Assembly (NCBI GenBank): GCA_030442035.1 | Contig: JAUJEA010000023.1 | Location: forward strand, 1-36,626 | Reading direction: 5' to 3' | DNA length: 36,626 nucleotides | Source: Splendidivirga corallicola | GTDB lineage: Bacteria > Bacteroidota > Bacteroidia > Cytophagales > Cyclobacteriaceae | Shown: positions 1-7,131 of the stretch, piece by piece | Layout: every line of letters begins with the position of its first letter | Position numbering within the stretch: the first letter of the stretch is position 1 | The notes under the pieces: model-generated | What the model saw: the letters and a program-made list of their open reading frames with translations, nothing else | The model's database searches: none | What the model was told of the DNA's origin: nothing | Program-made: the position numbers and the translations under genes

Positions 1-128
1 GAATTTTCATACAGAATCAATCGAAGTATTTTCAAAAAAACAATCTTTCATAAAACTATTGAAAGATTGATGAATCATTCATTGATATTTCAGCAAAATA
101 TCAGTTATACGTAAAGTAATAACTCTAA
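1..128. repeat. Left copy of the 128-base terminal inverted repeat
   Basis: This stretch is identical, base for base, to the reverse complement of 36499-36626; the match ends at position 129. It is AT-rich and highly structured: a 10-base stem (41-50 with 60-69), a 13-base palindrome (70-82, ATGAAT-C-ATTCAT) and an 8-base stem (83-90 with 96-103) follow each other without gaps. It could be a dispersed chromosomal repeat at which a short-read assembly broke, or a true inverted pair able to invert the segment between. Confidence 0.95.
34..69 (-). terminator. Intrinsic terminator within the left repeat copy
   Basis: Read on the minus strand, the stem CAATCTTTCA / TGAAAGATTG (10 base pairs, 9-base loop) is followed directly by seven T residues (34-40). 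The orientation fits termination of the minus-strand sensor kinase whose stop codon is at 364, although it lies about 300 bases downstream. The stem is AT-rich, so its strength is uncertain. Confidence 0.6.
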
Positions 129-363
129 TCTTTTTTACTTTATCCTATCTCACAAACTTTGCAAGTTTCTTGATCCATTCAATTAAAAGCCTGCAAAGCT
201 GGTCGTTTTATTTCTCTGAAAAAAAGAAAAAAGCCACAGCAATTTATCTTTCATCTTGAGTGTTTTATCTAAAATCTTGACTAAACAAGGCAATGAGCCT
301 TTCTAAAAATATCAAATGATACTTTTTCAGGACCGACTTCTAAGTATAGAATCAGGGAGTAGT
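129..363. other. Non-coding spacer downstream of the sensor kinase
   Basis: No convincing gene is visible. On the minus strand a weak A/T-rich hairpin (305-313 with 318-327, loop AAAT, one G-U pair) followed by T residues lies about 40 bases beyond the kinase stop codon and may be a weak terminator. Nothing else was recognised. Confidence 0.5.
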
Positions 364-1641
364 TTATACAGGATTCGTTATTTCTGCGGATTGTAATTCT
401 ACGATAAAAGTAGCTCCTGTTTCATTGTCGCTTTCACACCAAATATTGCCGAACATAGCTTCAACGTATTTCTTGGCAATGGCTAGTCCAAGACCTGAGG
501 ACGATTCACCAGCAGTGGGTTTAGCACTCAATTTTTGAAATTTCCCAAAGAGTTTCTTCATATCTTCCTGACTAAGCCCTGGTCCTTCATCTCTCACGGA
601 AATTCGTGTTTTTAGACTAGTTTTATCTATTGAAATATAGATGTTGGTATCAGGAGGTGAGAATTTAAATGCATTTGATAAGAGGTTTTCAAGAACTTGC
701 ATTAGATAATTCCTTTGTCCCTTTACATAGCAAACCGTTTTAGGAATGTTTGTGTGTATTTTAATATCTTTTTCTAAGGCCAAAGGGTGGAAAGTTTCCA
801 GGGTTTCATTAAGTATTTCAACCAGATTTTCTGCCACAAGATCACTATTGTTCATTCGATTCTCAACTGCTTCTAAATCCAGGACTTTCATGATCATTTC
901 ATTCTGCTGGTTTGAAACTTGCGATACCTTTTCCAACAAATCATGCTGATCAGGTGTTAAATTTTCTGATGAGAGCTTGATGATGGAAATGAGTCCTTCG
1001 ATCCTTTTCAAAGGGCTTTTGAGGTCATGAGCTGCGATACCAATCAGTTGATTTTTTTCTTCATTAAGCCGTTGTAGCCTGCGATTTTGTTTGGATACAA
1101 ACCTTGCGTATTTCTCCTGTTCCGTTTGAAAATACCAGACGATTAGAAAAAATGAAATTAGCAAAACCAATTGGTTGGAAAAGGAATAAATGTCATTGGA
1201 ATATACATGAAAGAAAATCTGGGGTGTAAAAAAAAGAATGACACTAACAATATAAAAAAAGAAGATGACACGTGGACTTTTAAAGAACAGTAAAGGAATG
1301 ATCATGAATACCAGGTTAAAATATTCTATCATCGTTCCAGGTGATAATTTGGTAGCAAGTAACAATATAAAGGCATCGCCAACCAGGATGAAAAGGTATC
1401 TGGCCAGTACGTATTTCTTCTTATGATTAAGGTAAAAAAGAGGAAGAATAAGGATGGTGAACAGCAGATCAATCAAAGAAGTGATATAATTCCCTTGAAT
1501 AGCATGTTTGGCTACGTAGAATAGTCCTACGAAGACGGCGACAATACAGGAAAAATTTACAGTTCGAACCCTTCGGCGCTCTGAAAAATTAAGGTCCTGT
1601 TGAACACCAATATTAATTAGCCTAAACCAAATTGTTCTCAT
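364..1641 (-). CDS. Membrane sensor histidine kinase
   Basis: A 425-residue transmembrane histidine kinase. About five to six hydrophobic helices fill residues 30-170, with almost no periplasmic domain, so sensing is probably within the membrane or through a partner. A short coiled coil (172-200) leads into a HisKA domain with the phospho-acceptor in IAAHDLKSP (His205), an HATPase N box around 311-327, a G1 box DEGPGL (351-356) and a G2 box with SSGLGLAIAK (381-390). No receiver domain is fused and no response regulator is adjacent. Its start ATG has AGGA five bases upstream, and a 14-base palindrome lies ten bases upstream of the start. It is transcribed towards the terminal repeat. The ligand and partner cannot be told from sequence. 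Confidence 0.9.
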   Translation of the reverse strand: MRTIWFRLINIGVQQDLNFSERRRVRTVNFSCIVAVFVGLFYVAKHAIQGNYITSLIDLLFTILILPLFYLNHKKKYVLARYLFILVGDAFILLLATKLSPGTMIEYFNLVFMIIPLLFFKSPRVIFFFYIVSVILFFTPQIFFHVYSNDIYSFSNQLVLLISFFLIVWYFQTEQEKYARFVSKQNRRLQRLNEEKNQLIGIAAHDLKSPLKRIEGLISIIKLSSENLTPDQHDLLEKVSQVSNQQNEMIMKVLDLEAVENRMNNSDLVAENLVEILNETLETFHPLALEKDIKIHTNIPKTVCYVKGQRNYLMQVLENLLSNAFKFSPPDTNIYISIDKTSLKTRISVRDEGPGLSQEDMKKLFGKFQKLSAKPTAGESSSGLGLAIAKKYVEAMFGNIWCESDNETGATFIVELQSAEITNPV

Positions 1642-1650
1642 TAAATCCTG

Positions 1651-1664
1651 ACTGGCTGGCCAGT
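1651..1664. promoter_or_regulatory. Palindrome just upstream of the sensor kinase start
   Basis: ACTGGC-TG-GCCAGT is a perfect 6+6 inverted repeat, 10 bases from the kinase ATG at 1641. In the transcript it could form a small hairpin near the ribosome-binding region, or it could be a protein site. It is short, so chance is possible. Confidence 0.3.
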
Positions 1665-1855
1665 TTTATTCACCTCACTGATAGATCTCAAAATTAAGAA
1701 ATAAAAAACTAAAGGCAAGGAAAGCTTGTTATAACTCTTTGATTAATAACTGGCTGTGCAGTGATCAGTGATGGCCAAAGCTATTGAAACTTCAGGATGG
1801 TGTGGATCTAATTCAGATGAGATACTTGAATAACTGGAAAGGGTAATCAGAATCT

Positions 1856-2284
1856 TTATGCAACGTTGCATTGATTACAAATGCCATTCACGGTAAGTTC
1901 CATCCTGGCAATACTGAAAGTGTCAGGTAAATCTACTTTTGGGACAGCTATGTCATCCAAACAATAGGTATGATGGCACGCATTGCATATGAAATGTACA
2001 TGGTGATCTTGATGGTTGAGGGCAGAGCAGTCGGCATGGCACAAAGCGAATCTTGATACATTGTTTTCGTCAGGTACTTTATGTATCAATCCATTCTCCT
2101 CAAAGCTGTTTAATGTTCGGTAAAGTGTTACGCGATCATATTTTTTATCCAACTTATTTTCCAGATCTTGATGAGACAGTGCGAAATCATAATTGATGAA
2201 TTGCCTTAATACATCTAATCTGATCCTGGTTTTTTTCAAACCATGTTTTTCAAGTAGTTCTTGTGTTTTTCCCTCTTCACTCAT
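1856..2284 (-). CDS. Fur-family metalloregulator, probably Zur-like
   Basis: A 142-residue Fur-superfamily repressor. The winged-helix DNA-binding domain covers about residues 10-75, with the recognition-helix region DRVTLYRTLNSFEENGL. The dimerisation domain holds a histidine cluster (HHVHF, 94-98) and two CxxC pairs (Cys100/Cys103 and Cys136/Cys139), the structural zinc site of this family. A longer frame runs upstream to a TTG at 2323, but a TAnnTTTG-like -7 element (TAAAATTG, 2321-2328 on the minus strand) would overlap that codon, so the ATG at 2284 is preferred. The gene is separated from the lipoprotein gene by a terminator and so seems to have its own promoter. Its place beside a TonB receptor, a metal-type ABC system and three identical palindromes suggests it binds those palindromes. 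Zinc rather than iron is inferred from context. Confidence 0.85.
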   Translation of the reverse strand: MSEEGKTQELLEKHGLKKTRIRLDVLRQFINYDFALSHQDLENKLDKKYDRVTLYRTLNSFEENGLIHKVPDENNVSRFALCHADCSALNHQDHHVHFICNACHHTYCLDDIAVPKVDLPDTFSIARMELTVNGICNQCNVA

Positions 2285-2343
2285 AGCATTTGATTCACAA
2301 CTTTCTCCACGAATATACCACAATTTTACCTTCGGTTAAAATG

Positions 2344-2385
2344 AAAAAGTGCCATGAAAGATTACGTAAGAATCAAACATGGCAC
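2344..2385 (-). terminator. Intrinsic terminator after the lipoprotein gene
   Basis: On the minus strand the arms GTGCCATG / CATGGCAC (2378-2385 and 2349-2356) enclose a 21-base loop that itself contains GATT...AATC pairing, and five T residues (2344-2348) follow. It lies 20 bases beyond the lipoprotein stop codon and before the regulator gene, separating the two transcription units. Confidence 0.75.
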
Positions 2386-2405
2386 AAAAAAGATTAGCAA
2401 TTTTT

Positions 2406-2996
2406 TTACTGAATGTTAATATCCCAGGTCAGATCAATATCTGATTCTCCGTCATTCACAGTTGAAGTGGATGTTTTCAATTTTGGTTGGTGCTTAAGGA
2501 CTACTCTGAAAGTATTGCCTGACGAAGCATCCCCGGTAGTCCATTCTGTGGAAAGTCCAAGCGGAAGTCCTCCAGTGTCCTCATCATTATAATTGACCGG
2601 ATCAGCTCTGTTATCAGCGTTTCCATTACCAGATGGATTTGTGAATATATTTCCAGTCCAGGCAAAGAAAAACAAATGATCATCTGATTCGTCCTCGATC
2701 TCTTCGGTTACGTCTTCGTTTTCTATGGCATTCAATAAAGTGATTGTCAGCGTGTAAGTCGTGCTTGCTTGAAGGTTAATAGCCGAAACAACTTCCAGGT
2801 CTTGAGGACCATCACCATCGGGATCTTTGGCTGTTGCAGTAATTGCACTACCTCCGCCGGTTGGCGTAAAGGTGAGAGTAACATCTGTGATTATTTCTTC
2901 AGGATTTTCTATTGGTGGATCATCATCAGATCCACAGCTTGATAGCAACACAACAAAAGAAAATAATGAAAGTGCAATAAGGGTGTAATTTTTCAT
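2406..2996 (-). CDS. Secreted lipoprotein of a putative zinc-uptake locus
   Basis: A 196-residue lipoprotein. A signal sequence ends in a lipobox (LLSSC, Cys21), followed by the GSDDDPP linker typical of outer-membrane or surface-exposed Bacteroidota lipoproteins. The mature part is beta-rich and acidic (DPDGDGPQDLE, EEIEDESDDH, DNRADPVNYNDED) and may bind metal. It resembles the lipoproteins found beside TonB receptors in Flavobacteria that databases label 'type 1 periplasmic binding fold superfamily', although that label says little about function. It has its own promoter, overlapped by a palindromic operator, just after the TonB receptor gene, and its own terminator, so it can be expressed independently. 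Likely role: metal capture or delivery partner of the neighbouring receptor. This is inferred from position and regulation only. Confidence 0.75.
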   Translation of the reverse strand: MKNYTLIALSLFSFVVLLSSCGSDDDPPIENPEEIITDVTLTFTPTGGGSAITATAKDPDGDGPQDLEVVSAINLQASTTYTLTITLLNAIENEDVTEEIEDESDDHLFFFAWTGNIFTNPSGNGNADNRADPVNYNDEDTGGLPLGLSTEWTTGDASSGNTFRVVLKHQPKLKTSTSTVNDGESDIDLTWDINIQ

Positions 2997-3057
2997 AAGT
3001 ATAATTTTTCTGAGATTGTTTGAAACTTTTCTTTTGGTTTCAGATCAGGCATTTAAA

Positions 3058-3072
3058 TGCAACTAGGTTGCA
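3058..3072. promoter_or_regulatory. Candidate Zur operator, site 1
   Basis: TGCAAC-TAG-GTTGCA, a perfect 6-3-6 palindrome. It overlaps the last bases of the -7 element and the expected transcription start of the lipoprotein promoter on the minus strand. The same pattern recurs at 5950-5964 and 5988-6002. Confidence 0.7.
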
Positions 3073-3100
3073 AATAAAGTACTTTTTAAATAAACAACAA
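3071..3100 (-). promoter_or_regulatory. Promoter of the lipoprotein gene
   Basis: On the minus strand TTG (3098-3100), a 19-base spacer and TTTATTTG (3071-3078) match the Bacteroidota TTG-N19-TAnnTTTG consensus with one mismatch in the -7 element. It lies between the TonB receptor stop codon and the lipoprotein start, with a leader of roughly 70 bases. The last bases of the -7 element are part of operator site 1. Confidence 0.6.
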
Positions 3101-3104
3101 AAAT

Positions 3105-5534
3105 TTACAGTCGATATTTTAAGGAAAGGACAAAATTTCTGCCTACATCATCTGAGAAATACCTTAGCCGATCGGTATAATCCCTATAGGACGTGTTGAG
3201 TAGATTTTTTACCTGGAAGTGGACATCAAATTTGTTGTATGAAAAATTCAGATGGGTATTGATCAGGAAATAGCCGTCGGAAGGAGGCAGGAAATCAAAA
3301 TCACTATCATCTGCAGCAAATAGATCTATATCATTCGTTTTGGCGTCATTTATTTCTTGCACTGTTATTACCCGCGGAGCCCTTGTTTGCTTAAATGTGT
3401 ACTGGCTTTCCAAGCCCAATTGCACATTTCGAAACTTCCAAAATGTTTGCGGCTTATAGTGTAGGTTATAATTCAATTCATAAGGGGGAATTCCAACGAA
3501 GTATTGATCATTTTTGACATCTTTAGCATTGAGCAAACTGACTCTTGCCTCAGATTCCCATTGCTTTGAATGCGACAAACTGGCGCTGGCATCTAGTCCA
3601 ATAAATAGGGCATTGGTTTGATTATATATAAAATATGGGAAAGCTCCTCTGACGGTGGTGGTAACACCGGCCGGTTTGGTGTAAATATAATTTTTTAAAA
3701 CGTTGATATAACCGGTCAACTCGAGTGCCACATTCTCATTTTGGAAGCTATATGTATTTACCCATTTAACACCTACTTCACTTGGTACCGATCGTTCATT
3801 TTCGGTGATCACGTCAGCTTGGTTTTCAAAAAACCTCCATAGGCCATATTCAAGAATGAATTGATGTTTTCCGAAACTATAAAGTTCTGATACATTTGGT
3901 GGACGCCATGCGGTTCCCAGGTTCGATTGAAAGGATGCATTGGGGCCAACGGGTAAAGACATACCAACGGTACCAGTTACATTCTGATAGGAGAAATCAT
4001 TTGTGAAAAGATTATTATTGAAATCCCTTCCTCTGACAGCAGTCTGTTGTGCGTCCAATCTGATCCCCACTTCGGCCGTCATTTCCCCAAGTTGTCTGGA
4101 TTCTACAAAATAAATTCCTAACCTGGTATTGTCGAAATTTGGTATGAAAGGAATGGTATTAGTGCCAGGTATGTTGCGATTATCCTGATACAACCATTGA
4201 AAACCAATCACACCCGACCATTGGCCAAGTTTTGGATGGTTCCAATCAAGATCAACCGAATGAGAAAAGAGCTCTAAATTGATAGCGGGCAGGCTATTGT
4301 TGGTTCCTCGGCGTATATCAAATTCCCTTCTTTGATTGATCTGAAATCCGTACTGGAAGTCTATAGAACTACTATGTAAATTATAGTGACCATCAATTTT
4401 GAAAAGCTGGTGAACCGCCTCCTGGTGTGGGTTGTTGATATCATATGAGAATGATTGGGTTCCCTCAGGTGGCTCATTCGTGAGAGCAAATGCCAGGTCG
4501 TTCAAATTACCAGTTACCGAACCACGCAATATCCCAAGCTCCTGGTTAAAACGACTGAAATAAAAGTTTACATCTAAATCCTTTTTATGATATTTGGTTC
4601 CAAGTGCAAAGCTATATTCTCTTGTCCCCGTATTGGTAAGATAATAATCGGGAGACTTCAAATCACCTTGGTAAGTCCCCGACGCCTGGACCATCCAAGC
4701 CCACCGATCGTAGCCTTTTAGCAGAGATACTGAACTGCCCAAAGATCTGCCGTTGGATTTTCCGGTAATTTTGAAATTTCCTCGTAGTGGATTATTCAAT
4801 TCCGGAAATTTGGGTTTAACAATAATTACACCCCCAAGTGCATCAGGACCATATTTAACCGAGGCCGCACCTTTGATTAAAGTTATATCATTGGCCAGGG
4901 AAACATCGATTTCAGGAGCATGTTCCACTCCCCAGTTTTGATTCTCATGCCTCAAACCATTATTAATAATTAAGATCCGGTTACTATGAAGTCCATGGAT
5001 TACTGGTTTCACGACATTTTGGCCTGTCTTAATCGTAGCAACCCCGGTAAAGCTTCTTAATACATCTCCAAATGTTTCAGTGTTTAGATTCTCCAGCTCC
5101 TGAGCATCAAGTTTTGATTCGGTAATGGAAGTAAGACCACTTTCAATTTTGGTTCCTTCAACCACAATACTTTCCAATATTAGATCTTCATGAGCCAAGA
5201 GTATTTGAGGATCTTCATGATAGATGTCGTGATGATGTTCAATGGATTTATAACCAATAAAAGAAATGACCAGGTCCACTTCATCGCTGCACAAACCGGA
5301 AATTCTGAAAAAGCCATTTTCATTGGAAACAGTACCTTTGGCATTGCCCTTAATACTCACTGAAGCGAATGCAATAGGTTTTTTATCGCTTTGATCAAGG
5401 ATAGTACCCGTTATTTCACAGCTGCAATCTTTAACACAATCTTTGTTTTGAGCATAACTAAAGTTTACAGTAGTAATGAATAAAATTATTGCAATAGCGG
5501 ATCTTTGTATAGTATATTTTCTTTTTTTGGTCAT
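3105..5534 (-). CDS. TonB-dependent outer-membrane receptor, probable zinc receptor
   Basis: An 809-residue receptor. After a signal peptide (about 1-28, cleaved near FSYA/QN) comes a cysteine cluster (DCVKDCSC), a carboxypeptidase-regulatory-like beta domain (about 40-115), a TonB plug (about 125-245, with VKPVIHGLHSNRILIINNG and GPDALGGVI) and a 22-strand-type barrel to the C-terminal KYRL. A histidine-rich stretch (EHHHDIYHED, about 100-110) lies between the N-domain and the plug, and the plug loop reads ENQNWGVEHAPEID, similar to ZnuD-like zinc receptors. It probably imports zinc or a zinc carrier across the outer membrane using TonB energy. No copy of the palindromic operator lies upstream of it. 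A spaced TTGACCTA/TAGGTCAA pair does (5555-5614). A copper or other metal substrate is the main alternative. Confidence 0.85.
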   Translation of the reverse strand: MTKKRKYTIQRSAIAIILFITTVNFSYAQNKDCVKDCSCEITGTILDQSDKKPIAFASVSIKGNAKGTVSNENGFFRISGLCSDEVDLVISFIGYKSIEHHHDIYHEDPQILLAHEDLILESIVVEGTKIESGLTSITESKLDAQELENLNTETFGDVLRSFTGVATIKTGQNVVKPVIHGLHSNRILIINNGLRHENQNWGVEHAPEIDVSLANDITLIKGAASVKYGPDALGGVIIVKPKFPELNNPLRGNFKITGKSNGRSLGSSVSLLKGYDRWAWMVQASGTYQGDLKSPDYYLTNTGTREYSFALGTKYHKKDLDVNFYFSRFNQELGILRGSVTGNLNDLAFALTNEPPEGTQSFSYDINNPHQEAVHQLFKIDGHYNLHSSSIDFQYGFQINQRREFDIRRGTNNSLPAINLELFSHSVDLDWNHPKLGQWSGVIGFQWLYQDNRNIPGTNTIPFIPNFDNTRLGIYFVESRQLGEMTAEVGIRLDAQQTAVRGRDFNNNLFTNDFSYQNVTGTVGMSLPVGPNASFQSNLGTAWRPPNVSELYSFGKHQFILEYGLWRFFENQADVITENERSVPSEVGVKWVNTYSFQNENVALELTGYINVLKNYIYTKPAGVTTTVRGAFPYFIYNQTNALFIGLDASASLSHSKQWESEARVSLLNAKDVKNDQYFVGIPPYELNYNLHYKPQTFWKFRNVQLGLESQYTFKQTRAPRVITVQEINDAKTNDIDLFAADDSDFDFLPPSDGYFLINTHLNFSYNKFDVHFQVKNLLNTSYRDYTDRLRYFSDDVGRNFVLSLKYRL

Positions 5535-5777
5535 GTATATTTCAGATAAATGCCTTGACCTAGCATTGTTCAGTTTTATGATCGAGTCTAATTACGATGA
5601 TTGTTTTAGGTCAACACACTTTATTTTTAAAATGTTCTGATTTTAGGTAAATCGTTGAGCCAAAACAACAGTGGCTGTCATATTTTATTATTTGGTGAAA
5701 GTCGATGTTCTAATTCAATCCCTCTTTCAAAGTCCATCCAACTTTACCCCCATCATATTTTTACCCTAAATAAAAGC

Positions 5778-5909
5778 CAATGTCATTAACTTAAGCCTTA
5801 TCGAACAGAAGACGTCATTCCTGCGTAAGCAGGAATCTCATTTTTAGAAGTTTAAGCCTGATTGAGATTCCTTATCAATTAAGGAATGACTCTTGAGTTA
5901 ATGGCATTG
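5778..5909. mobile_element. MITE-like element with 10-base target duplication
   Basis: A 132-base non-coding element. Its ends CAATGTCATTAACTTAAG (5778-5795) and CTTGAGTTAATGGCATTG (5892-5909) are inverted repeats matching at 16 of 18 bases. It is flanked by a direct repeat AAATAAAAGC at 5768-5777 and 5910-5919, which looks like a 10-base target-site duplication. Inside are nested palindromes: GTCATTCCT / AGGAATGAC (5814-5822, 5882-5890), AGGAATCTCA / TGAGATTCCT (5831-5840, 5863-5872) and the hairpin CCTGC-GTAA-GCAGG. It carries no gene and would depend on a transposase from elsewhere. It sits about 40 bases upstream of the CxxC-protein promoter. Confidence 0.75.
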
Positions 5910-5949
5910 AAATAAAAGCATTGCAAAATAACGGTATCATAAACTAAAT

Positions 5950-5964
5950 TGCAATCATGTTGCA
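5950..5964. promoter_or_regulatory. Candidate Zur operator, site 2
   Basis: TGCAAT-CAT-GTTGCA, flanked to give a longer palindrome AAATTGCAA / TTGCAATTT. It covers the -33 region of the promoter at 5960-5989. Confidence 0.7.
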
Positions 5965-5989
5965 ATTTGAATGAAAGTCTTTACTTTTG
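5960..5989 (+). promoter_or_regulatory. Promoter of the CxxC-protein/ABC operon
   Basis: TTG (5960-5962), a 19-base spacer and TACTTTTG (5982-5989), a perfect TAnnTTTG -7 element. Site 2 covers the -33 and site 3 the -7/+1 region, so a bound repressor would block it. Its geometry relative to the downstream operator is the same as for the lipoprotein promoter. Confidence 0.7.
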
Positions 5990-6002
5990 CAACTATGTTG
6001 CA
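5988..6002. promoter_or_regulatory. Candidate Zur operator, site 3
   Basis: TGCAAC-TAT-GTTGCA, 38 bases (start to start) from site 2. It overlaps the last two bases of the -7 element, the expected transcription start and the ATG at 5995. Confidence 0.7.
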
Positions 6003-6459
6003 TTTAATTTCTGTATATCCAAATCACTTGCTGTTAATTTTTGCGATTTCCATACAATTCAGCTTTGGGAATTTTGAGCAAGAAATTGATCCCTGGGAGG
6101 TTTTTTCAAAGGTAAAGTTTGAATCTACCTATTTTAAGGAGATTGATGAATACCTGTATGTACCAAAATTCGGACACGAAATAAAAGCATTACAGGGTCA
6201 GAAAATTACCATCGAAGGGTATTATTTACCTTTTGACATTGGTGAACGGTCTATTATTCTTTCAAAATATCCTTATAGTCAATGTTTCTTTTGTGGTGGG
6301 GCAGGTCCTGAGTCCGTGGTTGAAGTGAATTTCATACAAGATGGGCTAAGTTTTGAACCGGATGAATATTTAACTGTTCAGGGCAAACTACGTTTAAATG
6401 CGGATGACATAGACCATGTGAATTTTATTCTTGATGAAGCTAGATTTGTTTCTAAATGA
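5995..6459 (+). CDS. Small secreted CxxC protein, DUF3299-like
   Basis: From this start it is a 154-residue protein with an N-terminal hydrophobic export segment (LLLIFAISIQFSFG) and a compact, probably OB-like domain. The motifs are LQGQKITIEGYYLPFD, then SQCFFCGG with a CxxC pair, then YLTVQGKLRLN. The pattern 'the gene product must be a modified version of a strand-strand-CxxC' resembles DUF3299-type periplasmic proteins found beside FtsX-like metal ABC systems; I am moderately sure of this. The frame is open from an ATG at 5971, but that codon lies upstream of the -7 element, so the ATG at 5995, close to the predicted transcription start, is preferred and the mRNA may be leaderless. First gene of the operon with the ABC genes. 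The CxxC may bind zinc or be a redox site. Confidence 0.7.
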   Translation: MLHLISVYPNHLLLIFAISIQFSFGNFEQEIDPWEVFSKVKFESTYFKEIDEYLYVPKFGHEIKALQGQKITIEGYYLPFDIGERSIILSKYPYSQCFFCGGAGPESVVEVNFIQDGLSFEPDEYLTVQGKLRLNADDIDHVNFILDEARFVSK

Positions 6460-6498
6460 GGAAAACATCAAATTAGTCGCAAATTTTGAAAGAACGAA

Positions 6499-7125
6499 GT
6501 GATAAGCATTAAGGATCTCATTTACCAATATAATTCGGAAACCAGAATCTCATTCCCGGACTGGCAGCTTGATACCAGGGGTCAAGCGCTTATTTTAGGA
6601 AAATCTGGGTGTGGTAAGACCACACTACTACATTTATTGGGTGGGTTGCTCCAACCAAGTTCAGGATCTGTTTTTATAGATGATCAAGACTTAACCAAAC
6701 TAACAGGAAGTGAGCTGGACCATTTCAGAGGACAGCACATTGGGTTTGTATTTCAAAAGCCTCATCTCATTAAGGCCTTGAATGTTCAGGAAAATTTATT
6801 TTTGGCACAACATCTTGCCGGTATCCCAAAGGACAAAGAAAGGGTACTTGAGGTTTTAAAAACGCTTGACCTTTTGGAAAAAAGGAAATCCAAGGTTTAC
6901 GAATTGAGTGAAGGACAAGCACAAAGGGCTTCTATCGCACGGGCAGTGTTGAACAAACCGGCATTGATACTTGCAGATGAGCCTACATCAAGTCTGGATG
7001 ATGAAAATTGTGCAAGGGTTATTGAGATTTTATTAGATCAGGCAAAAAGTCAGGGTGCTGCCCTTGTTATTGCCACACATGATCAACGCCTAAAAAATCA
7101 AGTTCAATCTTCGCTGAATCTTTAG
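6499..7125 (+). CDS. ABC transporter ATPase, LolD/MacB-like
   Basis: A 208-residue ABC ATPase with a complete set of motifs: Walker A GKSGCGKT (34-41), Q-loop FVFQKPHL (83-90), a signature with LSEGQ in place of LSGGQ (136-140), Walker B LILADE (156-161) with the D-loop SSLD, and H-loop His194. Start is GTG, 39 bases after the CxxC protein. It resembles the ATPases paired with FtsX/MacB-type permeases rather than classical ZnuC importers. With the permease six bases downstream it would form a complex at the inner membrane. The likely job is metal handling, as in the Vibrio zrg zinc-uptake locus, which also pairs such an ATPase and permease with small periplasmic proteins. That comparison is from memory of the family and not an alignment. 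Confidence 0.88.
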   Translation: MISIKDLIYQYNSETRISFPDWQLDTRGQALILGKSGCGKTTLLHLLGGLLQPSSGSVFIDDQDLTKLTGSELDHFRGQHIGFVFQKPHLIKALNVQENLFLAQHLAGIPKDKERVLEVLKTLDLLEKRKSKVYELSEGQAQRASIARAVLNKPALILADEPTSSLDDENCARVIEILLDQAKSQGAALVIATHDQRLKNQVQSSLNL

Positions 7126-7131
7126 TTCCCC

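Larger units (their letters stand above)
5535..5970. other. Divergent intergenic region between the TonB receptor and the CxxC protein
   Basis: It holds a spaced inverted repeat TTGACCTA (5555-5562) / TAGGTCAA (5607-5614), with 44 bases between the arms, in the leader or promoter of the receptor; a MITE-like element (5778-5909); and operator site 2 on the right side. No gene is visible. A clear TAnnTTTG promoter for the receptor was not found. Confidence 0.6.

Noticed and set aside
1858-1871. Palindrome ATGCAACGTTGCAT at the stop codon of the Fur-family gene
   Set aside because: It has the same half-sites as the operator but no 3-base spacer and lies at a gene end, not a promoter. It encodes the last residues (NVA), so it is probably chance.
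4753-4941. Plus-strand frames inside the TonB receptor, and similar shadow frames elsewhere
   Set aside because: They lie opposite or out of frame with strong, well-recognised genes and have no domain similarity or promoter.
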